DNA of 64,000 bases from Petasospora fabianii (taxonomy: Eukaryota > Ascomycota > Saccharomycetes > Phaffomycetales > Wickerhamomycetaceae): the NCBI GenBank assembly GCA_022641835.1, contig CP048723.1, positions 348,427-412,426 on the forward strand, read 5' to 3'. The position numbers were made by a program, and so were the translations under genes. The notes under the pieces were generated by a model, which did no database searches, was not told where the DNA came from, and saw only the letters and a list, made by a program, of their open reading frames with translations. Of the stretch, positions 1-8,349 are shown piece by piece. Numbering within the stretch: the first letter of the stretch is position 1; each line of letters starts with the position of its first letter.

Positions 1-136
1 GTGATACTAGTTCTCACCATGCTCTATTTGTTGAGACTATAAGTAGACCAAATTCTGCCCACATAAGTTGGTCTCTCTCTGCTTTATATACTCCTTACCC
101 TTAATACACTACTCTGATCTGTCTACCATTGTAATC
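1..136 (+). mobile_element. Truncated LTR of a copia-type retroelement (cut by window edge)
   Basis: The window opens inside an LTR. The block from the first base matches the interior of the complete LTRs at 2884 and 897, including the TATA-like motif in a 'gctttatatactc' context near 81-93 and the 'cttaatacactactctg' block. The 5' end with the terminal TGTTG lies outside the window. It runs directly into a gag-like start codon at 137 without a recognisable CA end or primer-binding site. Confidence 0.7.
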
Positions 137-896
137 ATGAGTTCTGATGCCAAAACCCAGATACTCTTGATTCAGCACACTTTGCCACCTCACCAGGTTG
201 ATTATGTTGCTACTGCCCTGCTTTGTACCACTTTCTCAGATATTGACAGCCCCCTGTCCGTTAGGAAACTGTTCGTTTGTTCTTCTTTGTTACTTCCTCA
301 CTGAATCTTGGTGATTCTCAGTATGATATCAGCACTGACTGTGATATGTACCTCAAACAGCCAATTGGTTATGTTGATACTGAAAAACTGGGGAATGTGT
401 TGAAACTGGGGAAGAGCCCGTTGAGCTTCGTGCAATGCCCTTCTGCGTTGGGACTGTACAGGTAGGAGGGTGATGATGGTGAAAACTGTCTTGATTTTGT
501 ATGTTGATGATATTTTGCTTGTCTGTTCTTCATTCGAGCTGAGAATCTGCCTTGAGGAGTTGTTATGTGAACTGTTGAGAAGTTTCTAAGTATGGATATT
601 TCCATTTCTGAAAATGGTCGTTTGAATTGTCCTTGTCCCCGTGCCTCACCAAACTCGCTGATGCTACACCTGTCTCTGTTCTAATGTTACCGGCAGTGAC
701 GATGAATCTGATCCGCTTGGGAATCCTGAGATATAACCGTGTGTTTTCGATGAGAGAATACTCTGAAACGTTTGTTTGTTTCTACTACTGAACGAATTGC
801 TGATGTTCTCACTAAGCCACTATCAAGTTTCCAACGACTGGTCTTTATGCCTGGCTTGTTTTGATCCTGTCTTACTGCCATGACAACCAGGGGGGT
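137..896 (+). pseudogene. Degenerate copia-type gag-pol internal remnant
   Basis: This is a broken internal region of a Ty1/copia element. It starts with a gag-like ATG at 137. From about 270 to 640 it carries a reverse transcriptase fragment with the copia block KQPIGY followed by remnants of the active-site strand, interrupted by stops and frameshifts. From about 765 to 860 it carries the typical copia RNase H C-terminus (ADVLTKPL, then F...L). It ends with a purine-rich polypurine tract (CAGGGGGG, 888-895) directly before the LTR at 897. Most of gag, integrase and RT is missing, so no functional protein is expected. The same internal structure recurs in the minus-strand element at 4437-6476. 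Confidence 0.75.
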
Positions 897-1177
897 TGTT
901 GCATCTTGGTTGTCAAGCTCTAACCTATTACTGCCAACATGGTTAGTGCCGCCTGTTTGTCATCATGTTATTTATCAGCTATTGTTATTTGTCAGCTCAT
1001 GGGGCCATGCTGCTCTGTCCCATATTTGCTAAAACTATAAGTAGACGAAGTTCTGCCCACATGGCTCGGTCTTTCTCTGCTTTATATACTCTTTTCCCTT
1101 AATACACTACTCTGCCTGCCACTACTGTAAGTGTGTCTCCAGTGGACCTTCACTCTAAGACCCATTGGGGCTCAACA
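897..1177 (+). mobile_element. Copia-type LTR, plus strand
   Basis: It begins TGTTG right after the polypurine tract and ends ...CTCAACA at 1177, giving the inverted terminal pattern TGTTGA/TCAACA shared by the family. It holds the promoter block with the TATA-like motif near 1081-1091. It is about 281 bp, shorter and more diverged than the young LTRs of 343-370 bp, so it is an old insertion. Confidence 0.75.
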
Positions 1178-2107
1178 TGAACAACAGACAGTGGCTGGAT
1201 GCCAGGGCCCCAGAACCGATCTTTGGGATTCGAACAGGAGCCTTAAAGGCAGCGCATGACGAGCAGGCACAGATTTAGAGGGAGCGAGATGCAAGGTGAA
1301 AGCAGAAACTGGTTTTAGACCCTGGTAGCCTACTTTTTGGTGCAAAAGATCACCTCCTAGAAGCAGGAAGCACTCAATACAGCCTGTGGCATAGGAGGGG
1401 CCACCGGATTGTGAGTCAACATAACAGAATGTAAGTTGGAATCAGAGGTCTTTTTAGCTAATTCATAGGGTAATGCTCGCAGAGGACTTTTTAAAGGTGA
1501 ACTCGACACTTTTGCTCGTAGCCTGGGGCACAGACACAAGTTTCACAGTAGCAGATGTGACAACCAAGCAGTGAGTCAAGTGGGGAATTGACCCATTCTC
1601 CGTGGCACGAGAACAGAACCAGTACCAGAAACCGGATGTGGGCCAACATCAACACCTAATCCCGTTCTTTGACAATTTAAGAGATCTTTGGAAAAAGTTA
1701 GTCTCTTGGTAGATATGATGAGAAAAGCCAGATCCAGTATAAGCAACATCTGTTAGAAGGCAAACTTCATGCTTTCTCCAATGATAAATTCTGTTCCCAG
1801 CTTGTAATTCAAATATGATGTCCAACTTAGCATCTGGATTCCTACATGGGATACACGGCTCTAATATCCCAATGAATCCCCTCATTATCTTCTCAATCAC
1901 AAGAGTTTCCACGGGGGAATCTGCAGCCAAACGGAGCGGGGAAGGATGCTGCTCCACGCTTAGCTTTGTATTCCTTATCCTTCTTGTTGAACTCTTTAGT
2001 CTTCGAGATGGACACATACGAGTATTTCCTAGGTTTTTGGTAGATGCTGACAGACATTAACGACGTTCCGGTCACAAATACGGATGGACGAAATCCGGAG
2101 AGAGATG
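1178..2107 (-). pseudogene. Degenerate integrase-region remnant (minus strand) plus unassigned sequence
   Basis: On the minus strand, between about 2060 and 1649, scattered short reading frames resemble the C-terminal part of a Ty1/copia integrase. A PFGC block is followed by a conserved 'LQAGNRIYHW'-like stretch, spread over several frames with stops. The part from 1178 to about 1640 has only short open stretches and I cannot assign it. It lies between retroelement LTR pieces, so it is most simply decayed element sequence. Confidence 0.45.
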
Positions 2108-2270
2108 TCTTGAACCCAGTGGATCGGGTAGATCCACCGGAGACAGTGTGGTAGATAGATAAGAGTAGTGTAAAAAGCTTGAAGAGTATATATACGACAG
2201 AGAAAGACCAAGCTATGTGGGCAGAACTTGGCCTACTTATAGTTTTTAAGAAGTGAGAACTAGTGAGGAG
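2108..2270 (-). mobile_element. LTR fragment, minus strand
   Basis: It matches the family LTR in reverse: 'aaagaccaagctatgtgggcag' context, 'ggcctacttatag', and a decayed end near 2108 similar to the terminal TGTTGAATCC. The U3 part is missing. It is an old solo or truncated LTR. Confidence 0.6.
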
Positions 2271-2883
2271 TACTATGAGTGGTCATAGTTCACTGATAGG
2301 GTGACTGGGAGCCGGGGTAACCAGTCATGTGAAAGGCGAATAACAACATGGCACCAGAGAATCGGCACAGTGACCGTTATAAAAGAGCTAACAATGTGGA
2401 TAGTAGTAAGTCAGAACTTGACAACCGATATCGAAAATGTGGCTCAAGACGTGCGTCAGCTTCAAGCTATGTATGGCTCACAAGCTCATCAAGTTACCCC
2501 CGCACCGCTATGAGACTCTTCTATGCTCCTCTACTCGTTGCTTCTTCGTTAAACCTTAGTGTTACTCAGTATCACGGCAGCACCGGTGGCCACAATGAAA
2601 CAATCGGCTTTGATGCCTCCACCCAGCAGCCAGTTGGTTATATCGATATTGAGAACACAGACGTTGTATAGGCCCAAATAGTCGCCAAGGCACTGGTATT
2701 GGACCTGGAGAGAGTTCATGAAAGCGAGATGCTTGTACAATGCCCTCATGAGCCCGGGCTCTGCAGGAATTAGGGTCTTTATTGTTGAATCAGATGAATC
2801 TGGGATGTTAGTCCAACGGGTAGACATACCTACAAAATGAAATGTTTAGGGGGAAATATCAAGTAGTGTATTCGGGTGAAGAG
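2271..2883 (+). pseudogene. Diverged copia reverse transcriptase remnant
   Basis: Positions 2540-2760 encode, with stops, a third copy of the RT segment (QQPVGYID, then QCPHEPGL in place of QCPSALGL) also seen at 270-470 and at 5154-4702. It is more diverged than the other two. Upstream, 2290-2540 has no recognisable domain. The segment is followed directly by the LTR at 2884. Confidence 0.55.
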
Positions 2884-3134
2884 TGTTGAATATTGGTTGT
2901 CAAGCACTATCGCTATTGCCAATCACTATTGCTTATCACTATTGCTTATCACAATTTACATATTGGTTGTCAAACGCTAACTTATTTTTGTATAGAGGGT
3001 GATACTAGTTCTCACCATGTTCTATTTGTTGAGACTATAAGTAGACCAAGTTCTGCCCGCATAACTTGGTCTTTCTCTGCTTCATATACTCTTTACCCTT
3101 AATACACTATTCTGTTCTGTCTACTACTGTAATC
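2884..3134 (+). mobile_element. Copia-type LTR, plus strand (short-U5 type)
   Basis: It starts TGTTGAATATTGGTTGTCAA, the same end as the young element's LTRs, followed by tandem 'cactattgcttat' units and the promoter block near 3081-3091. Its 3' end has no CAACA terminus. Instead the 'ctactgtaatcatgag' junction leads straight into a gag-like ATG at 3135, as in the copies ending at 136 and beginning near 7465. Confidence 0.7.
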
Positions 3135-3521
3135 ATGAGTTCTGACGTCAAAACCCAGATACTCATGATTCAACATATGGTTCAAAAGTTCTCCAAGGAC
3201 TCCAAGTTTCTCGGTGAAAGTAATTTCCACCTCTGAAACACCACTCACCAGACAAAGGTATGCCTCAAAGGTCTAAGTATGCTCCAGTTACACGGTTCCC
3301 TGCCATTCATTTCACGTACGGCAGGGATTGAGCGACAGGCCATTGCGACTGAAAAAGCTACATTGATTGCCACTTACAACGATATTACCACTATAATTGA
3401 TAATAAGCCAGTTTTCCTCAAATTGACGCAGGTCTCCAAAAATGTCTCGACGTATCATCTACCTGTCCCTTTTCAAACTATTTGTTCAGGTGCCAGTGGA
3501 GGCTGCTGTAAATATGCTTGC
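3135..3521 (+). pseudogene. Gag remnant between two LTRs
   Basis: The ATG at 3135 starts a short gag-like N-terminus (FLGESNFHL block, comparable to LLGESDYHLW in the minus-strand copy near 6400), then frameshifts and stops. Only about 390 bp separate the flanking plus-strand LTRs. This is either a severely deleted element or two adjacent insertions. Confidence 0.6.
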
Positions 3522-3764
3522 TGTTGGATATTGGTTGTGACCTCTCAACTATTGCCTAGCACTATTGCTTATCCCTGTTACCTATTGATTGTCAATCGCT
3601 AGCTTATTTCTGCCTTAAGGTGATACTAGTGCTCACCATGTTCTATTTGTTGAAACCATAACTAGCCCAAGTTCTGCCCACATAACTTGGTCTTTCTCTG
3701 CTTTATATACTCTTCACCCAAAATAGACTGCTTGATTGTTTCCTCTGAACTTTCGGTCTGTAAG
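3522..3764 (+). mobile_element. Copia-type LTR, plus strand
   Basis: It starts TGTTGGATATTGG at 3522 and shares the 'gtgatactagt...ctcaccatgttctatttgttga' and 'cttggtctttctctgctttatatac' blocks with the other LTRs. The 3' boundary is uncertain. Sequence similar to the young LTR's 'ctgtaagtgtgtctccagtgg' block merges into an open frame at about 3765. Confidence 0.6.
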
Positions 3765-4000
3765 TATGTCTGCCGTGGATCTAACCTCTCAGATTCATCT
3801 GTCCAACAATATCCACTCTCCTGGCTTGACACCATCAACCTCCGGTGTTCTGTTTACTGGGGTAATACCTGCTTCGGTCCCTGTTATACCTCCTTTTCTC
3901 TCTCTTGATAAGTCTGTTGTTTCCTCTGAAGCTGCATCTGCTGACCACACTACATCATCTGAGCCCGTTGAGGCTGAACAATCCTTTGCTGACTCTAGTT
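3765..4000 (+). pseudogene. Gag/spacer remnant of a copia-type element
   Basis: A short open stretch encodes a Ser/Thr/Pro-rich segment containing TSGVLFTG. The same segment appears as TSGVMFTG on the minus strand near 5340, so both derive from one element family. It is cut off by the older minus-strand LTR at 4001. It has no complete domain. Confidence 0.5.
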
Positions 4001-4066
4001 TGTTGAATCCCCATGGTTATTCAAAGATCCACTGGAGACACACTTACAGTGGTGGCAGGCAGGCAG

Positions 4067-4436
4067 TGTTGAATCCAAATGGGTCTTCAAAGATCCACTG
4101 GAGACACACTTACAATAGTGACAGGCAGACAGAGTGTATTAAGGGTAGAGAGTATATAAAGCAGAGAAAGACCAAGTTATGTGGGCAGAACTTGGTCTAC
4201 TTATAGTTTCAACAAACAGAAATAGTGAGAACTAGTATCACCTCAGGACAGAAATAGTGAAGTATCACCTCAGGACAGAAATAGTGAAGTATCACCTCAG
4301 GACAGAAATAGTGAAGTATCACCTCAGGACAGAAATAAGTTAGCGTTTGACAACCAATATGTAAATCGTGATAAGCAATAGTGATAAGCAATAGTGATAG
4401 GCAATAGTGATAGTACTTGACAACCAATATTCAACA
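4067..4436 (-). repeat. 3' LTR of the young element
   Basis: It spans 370 bp from TGTTGAATCC to ATATTCAACA. It contains four copies of a 27-bp unit (cctcagg cores at 4241, 4268, 4295 and 4322) and shorter 13-bp 'agcaatagtgata' tandem units near 4374-4413. A TATA-like motif (tatataaa, 4153-4160) lies in the promoter block. Confidence 0.9.
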
Positions 4437-4450
4437 ACCCCCCTGGTTGT
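4437..4450 (-). other. Polypurine tract of the young element
   Basis: On the element strand a CCAGGGGGGT run lies immediately upstream of the 3' LTR. The same purine run precedes the plus-strand LTRs at 897 and (weaker) 7211. It is the expected plus-strand primer site for reverse transcription. Confidence 0.75.
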
Positions 4451-5154
4451 CAAATTTCATAGCAGTAAGACAGGATAAAACGATCCAGGCATAAAGACCA
4501 GTCGTTGGAAAAGTTGGTCTAGATAGTGGCTTGGTGGAAACATCAGCAATTTGTTCAGTGATAGAAACATACAAACGTTTCAGAGTATTGTCAGTAATGT
4601 AGAAAACAGACAGATATATCTCAGGATTCCCAAGCGGATCAGAATCATCATCATTATCAGTAACATTGGAACAGAGACAAGTATAACATCTGACAGTTTG
4701 GTCAGGTAGAAGGACAAGGACAATTCAAACGACCATTTTCAGAAATGGAAATACCCATACTTAGAAACTTCTCAACAGTTTCACATAACAACTCCTCAAG
4801 ACAGGTTCTCAACTCAGATGAAAGACAGGCAAGCAAAATATCATCAACACACAAAACCAAGACAGCTTCACCATCATCATCCTCATACCTGTACAATCCC
4901 AACGCAGAAGGGCATTGTACGAAGCTCAACGGTCTCTTCCGCAGTTTCAACACCTTCCCCAGTTTCTCAGTATCAACATAACCAATTGGTTGTTTGATGT
5001 ACATATCACAGTCAGTACTGATATCATACTGAGAAACACCAAGATTCAGTGAGGAAGTGACGAAGAAGAACAAACAAAAAATTTCAAAACGGACTGGGGA
5101 ATTAGATGAGGTCAATATCAGAGGAAATGATAGAAAGCAGGGCAGCAGCAACAT
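4451..5154 (-). pseudogene. RT and RNase H C-terminal fragments of the young element
   Basis: A 150-codon open stretch (5154-4702) covers the copia RT region from the KQPIGY block through QCPSALGLY to the active-site strand CVDDIL. The canonical block 'DV.TAFLNG' that should precede KQPIGY is collapsed, as in the copy at 270-470. Downstream in another frame (about 4620-4480) the RNase H tail with ADVSTKPL is recognisable. Integrase is absent. The fragment cannot encode an active RT. Confidence 0.75.
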
Positions 5155-6462
5155 AATAAATGATGAGGTGGCAAAGTGGACTCAGATTCCAGCCTTGGAT
5201 GCAGTTTCAACAGCAGATGATGATGAGGCAAACTCACCAGAACATTGCAGAAGATGTATCAGCAGGGACAAAAGTAGGAATAGAAGCAGGGACAGAAGCG
5301 AAAAACACAAGCAGTGATACTTCCAGTAAACATAACACCAGAGGTATAGGAATTGAAACCAGCAGATTGGATATTAAGCATAACATCCGATTTCATGACA
5401 GAAAATATAGACTTTTCATGGAAAAGATCAAACATCAATCCAGAAAAGGCAGCAGTAGCATTCAAAGCAGCTTGTGGCAGTGGTTTCTCACCAAATTATG
5501 AGTCAAAACAGAAAACATAGAAAGTGGGACAAAGCAAAAATAGGGCAGAGCAGTGGTCAAAGCAGAAGTGAGGCATAGCAGCAGGAGCCCCATGACCAGA
5601 CAGAATAGGTAACAGTTATAGTGGCAAAGCAGTAGTGGTCAAAGCAGAAGTGAGGCATAACAGCAGAGCCTCATGACCAGACAGAATAGGTAACAGTTAT
5701 AGTGGCAAAGCAGTAGTGGTCAAAGCAGAAGTGAGGCATAACAGCAGAGCCTCATGACCAGACAGAATAGGTAACAGTTATAGTAGCACAAAAATGAGGT
5801 AAAGTAGCAGTTTGAAAGTAGCAATAACAGGGGGCAAGTGTTCTCGAGCAATCAAAGCGATGTTGTCTGATGTGAAGTAGGATAGATCAGTACCATAAAG
5901 CTGATGGTAATCAAGAACAATCGCACTGACGTCATGTTCAGATCTGATCTGTGTCTGGAGCAAAGACAGGAACAAGCAGGACATAAAGTGTTTCAGGGAA
6001 CAGCTGTTGCACAACAGTTGTGCGGAACTTGGTAAAACGTTGAATTAACGTATCAGTAGAAAAACTTTCGGCAGAGAACAGATGGGAAAACAATATGGCA
6101 AACATCTTCACAACAGCATTCAGAGATACAAAAATTGCTGGTTATGGAAGGAACTGATAGAGGAGACAGCCAGACATTTCGGAGAATTGGAACAATAGGA
6201 GGACAACTGGCTTAACATAGTAGTAATAATAAGTGGCAATCAATTTGGCTTCCTCATTGGCAATGGACTCTGATTCAAGTCCGACTGGGTAAGAAAACAA
6301 TGGCAAGACACCTTGGAGCAAATACTTTGAAAAACCGTGACCCTTGAGACGGAATTCCATCTGGAGAGTATTCTCCCATAGGTGGTAGTCACTTTCACCA
6401 AGAAGCTTTGTGTCTTCGGTGAACATGGGCAGGAGTGACACAGGGGTGACACAGGGATGACA
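5155..6462 (-). pseudogene. Gag and spacer remnant of the young element
   Basis: In element direction the gag-like frame opens at about 6441-6426 (TKLLGESDYHLWENTLQMEF, the usual copia Gag opening) and breaks near 6142. Further open pieces follow in other frames to about 5778. A low-complexity tandem array occupies 5550-5795, and a spacer segment with TSGVMFTG lies near 5340. Many stops and frameshifts are present. Confidence 0.7.
5550..5795. repeat. Three tandem copies of an 81-82 bp unit
   Basis: The unit contains 'gtggtcaaagcagaagtgag' and 'ccagacagaataggtaacag'. Copies start near 5553, 5635 and 5716, giving periods of 82 and 81. The change of period shifts the frame. The array lies inside the degenerate gag region of the young element. 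Confidence 0.85.
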
Positions 6463-6476
6463 CAGGGCTCATAACC
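6463..6476 (-). other. Primer-binding site: half initiator tRNA-Met
   Basis: Directly inside the 5' LTR the element strand reads GGTTATGAGCCCTG. The plus strand CAGGGCTCATAACC equals the 5' anticodon-stem and anticodon-loop half of eukaryotic initiator tRNA-Met, including the CAT anticodon. Priming from a tRNA-iMet cleaved in its anticodon loop is established for Drosophila copia and yeast Ty5. This places the family with Ty5/hemivirus-type elements. Confidence 0.85.
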
Positions 6477-6819
6477 TGTTGAATCCAAATGGGTCTTCAA
6501 AGATCCACTGGAGACACACTTACAATAGTGACAGGCAGACAGAGTGTATTAAGGGTAGAGAGTATATAAAGCAGAGAAAGACCAAGTTATGTGGGCAGAA
6601 CTTGGTCTACTTATAGTTTCAACAAACAGAAATAGTGAGAACTAGTATCACCTCAGGACAGAAATAGTGAAGTATCACCTCAGGACAGAAATAGTGAAGT
6701 ATCACCTCAGGACAGAAATAAGTTAGCGTTTGACAACCAATATGTAAATCGTGATAAGCAATAGTGATAAGCAATAGTGATAGGCAATAGTGATAGTACT
6801 TGACAACCAATATTCAACA
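6477..6819 (-). repeat. 5' LTR of the young element
   Basis: It spans 343 bp and is identical by eye to the LTR at 4067-4436 except that it has three instead of four 27-bp units (cctcagg cores at 6651, 6678 and 6705). It abuts the primer-binding site on one side and the GGCAG target duplication on the other. Confidence 0.9.
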
Positions 6820-7046
6820 GGCAGAGTAGTGTATTAAGGGTAAAGAGTACAGTGGGCAGACCTTGGGCCAGTTATGGCTTGAACAATCAGAACATGGTGA
6901 GCACTAATATCACCTCAAGACAGAAATAGTGAGAACTAGTATCACCTCAAGACCGAAATAAGTTAGCGCTTGACAACCAATATGTAAATCGTGATAAGCA
7001 ATAGTGATAGGCAATAGTGATAGTGCTTGATAACCAATATTCAACA

Positions 7047-7210
7047 TACGTCATCATCACCTGCTGTTGAACCTGCGTCCAAGGATGGGTTGGTGTTCCC
7101 CACCAATGCTTGCCCCAGCCCCTACCCAGACCAATTTTCCAACGATTGGTCTCTATGCTTGGAAGGTCTGATCCTATCTTACTGCTATGAAATTTCACAA
7201 CCAGGGAGGT
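7047..7210 (+). pseudogene. 3' end remnant of a plus-strand copia element
   Basis: The block 'ttttccaacgattggtctct' through 'cttactgctatgaaatttc' matches the end of the internal region seen at 830-890 and, reversed, at 4450-4520. A weaker polypurine tract (ccagggaggt) lies at 7201-7210. No reading frame is left. Confidence 0.6.
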
Positions 7211-7424
7211 TGTTGGATATTGGTTCTCACCTGCTATTGTCAGCTGTTACTGCCACCTGTTACTGTCACTTATTACTGTAACTGGTTACTGTGTACGATA
7301 TTGCCTTGTCATGGGGATGATGCTCCTCCTGTTATATATTGCTTGTCGCGTATCAACCATTGCCTATGATTATTGCTTATCACTGTTTACATTTTGGTTG
7401 TAAAGGAAAAACTTATTTCTGTTG
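7211..7424 (+). mobile_element. LTR fragment, plus strand
   Basis: It starts TGTTGGATATTGG after the polypurine tract and carries the 'attgcttatcactgtttaca' block. It is cut near 7424 where a minus-strand LTR with attached gag start begins, giving a head-to-head arrangement. Confidence 0.6.
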
Positions 7425-7722
7425 AAGTATGAGTATTTGGGTTTTAACGTCAGAACTCATGATTACTGTGGTAGACAGATCAGAGTAGAATATTAACGGT
7501 AAAGAGCATGTACGACAAGGAAAGACCAATTTCTGCCCACAGAACTTGGCCTACTTATATTTTTAGCAAATAGAAAGTGAGAAGTATTATTACCTCATAG
7601 TATCACCTCAACACAGAAATAAGCTCGTACTTGACAACCAAAATGTAACTGTGATAAGTCATAGTGATAGACGATAGTGAGTGGCAATAGTAATAGGCAA
7701 TAGTGACAAGTGGCTTTCAACA
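7425..7722 (-). mobile_element. LTR with attached gag start, minus strand
   Basis: Read on the minus strand it runs from CAACA (terminus 7722) through the promoter block and the 'ctactgtaatcatgag'-type junction into a gag-like ATG near 7465, then breaks at about 7425. It is the third copy with this LTR-to-gag junction. Diverged 27-bp and 13-bp repeat units are visible. Confidence 0.6.
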
Positions 7723-8349
7723 TGAAAGGTGATCTTGCCCAGTTGTGTGGTCAGAAAGGCTGGCGAACTGGATTATGTGGGTTTGCAATCTTGTCATAGA
7801 ACGGCGAGGCGAGGCAAGTCGTCATTTCTAGCAGATTCTTGCTCTTTTTTCTAAAAAAATGTATCGATGCCTATGACCTTTCTTGGCCATATTAATCGCT
7901 TGAAAGACCTGTTAGGAAGTCACTCTGAACAAGCAGCCCGACCTGATCACTCAGGCTGACCCCGCTTACGACTGGATCCTACAAACTCACATCGCGTCTA
8001 ATAATTTGGGCAATATCGGCATTTAGCCCGTGTCACACCAATTTTGCTTGTTGTAATAATGATCACCAACTACGTTAAGCTACTCTTTCTTCAATCTTTG
8101 TTGCAGCAGCATATGAGGGTGGAGGATCTCCACAAAGTTGTGAATGCGGTGAAGTGGAGTCTTCATCAGCCTGAAGCACTAGGATCAGATCTGTATAATC
8201 ACGTTATGGCTGAAAATCGGTAAAGTTTCGAAGGTTTCTATTAAAACATATCACTATCGTTCAAGTTCAAATAATACTTTTTTATGACTCTTCCTAAAAA
8301 TACTACACGGAAAGTTGGCTTGTGCAGCTGGCGGCCTGACCAACCTAGT
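7723..8349 (+). other. Gene-free interval with an unidentified degenerate coding remnant
   Basis: Between the last LTR and RER1, short coding-like stretches lie in successive plus-strand frames: a frame starting MTFLGHINRLKDLL near 7873, then a stretch ending GNIGI at 8027. The last is a 54-codon frame from the ATG at 8059 to a stop at 8223, with RVEDLHKVV in it. The frame changes suggest a decayed gene. I do not recognise the family, and it may be part of the retroelement cluster or an old host pseudogene. Confidence 0.3.

Larger units (their letters stand above)
4067..6819 (-). mobile_element. Young, internally deleted copia-type (Ty5-like) LTR retroelement
   Basis: This 2753-bp element lies on the minus strand with its 5' LTR at 6477-6819 (343 bp) and 3' LTR at 4067-4436 (370 bp). 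By eye the LTRs are identical apart from one extra 27-bp unit in the 3' LTR. Both ends read TGTTGAA...TTCAACA. The insertion is flanked by GGCAG (4062-4066 and 6820-6824), a 5-bp target duplication typical of copia integrases. The internal 2 kb holds, in element order, a primer-binding site, a gag-like start, tandem repeats, an RT fragment, an RNase H C-terminus and a polypurine tract. It lacks protease, integrase and most of RT, so it should depend on another copy's proteins. Confidence 0.9.
4001..7046 (-). mobile_element. Older solo LTR split in two by a younger insertion (4001-4066 and 6820-7046)
   Basis: The left piece (4001-4066) starts TGTTGAATCC and carries the family U5 end. The right piece (6820-7046) continues the same LTR to its TATTCAACA end. 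Removing 4067-6819 and one copy of GGCAG restores a continuous LTR whose order matches the complete copies. The older LTR differs from the younger LTRs by scattered substitutions and has lost the 27-bp repeat expansion. Confidence 0.85.

Noticed and set aside
1190-1280. Plus-strand open stretch with 'gggattcgaac' after the LTR at 1177, considered as a PBS or tRNA piece
   Set aside because: It does not abut the LTR end and does not match a tRNA 3' end or the iMet half seen in the young element.
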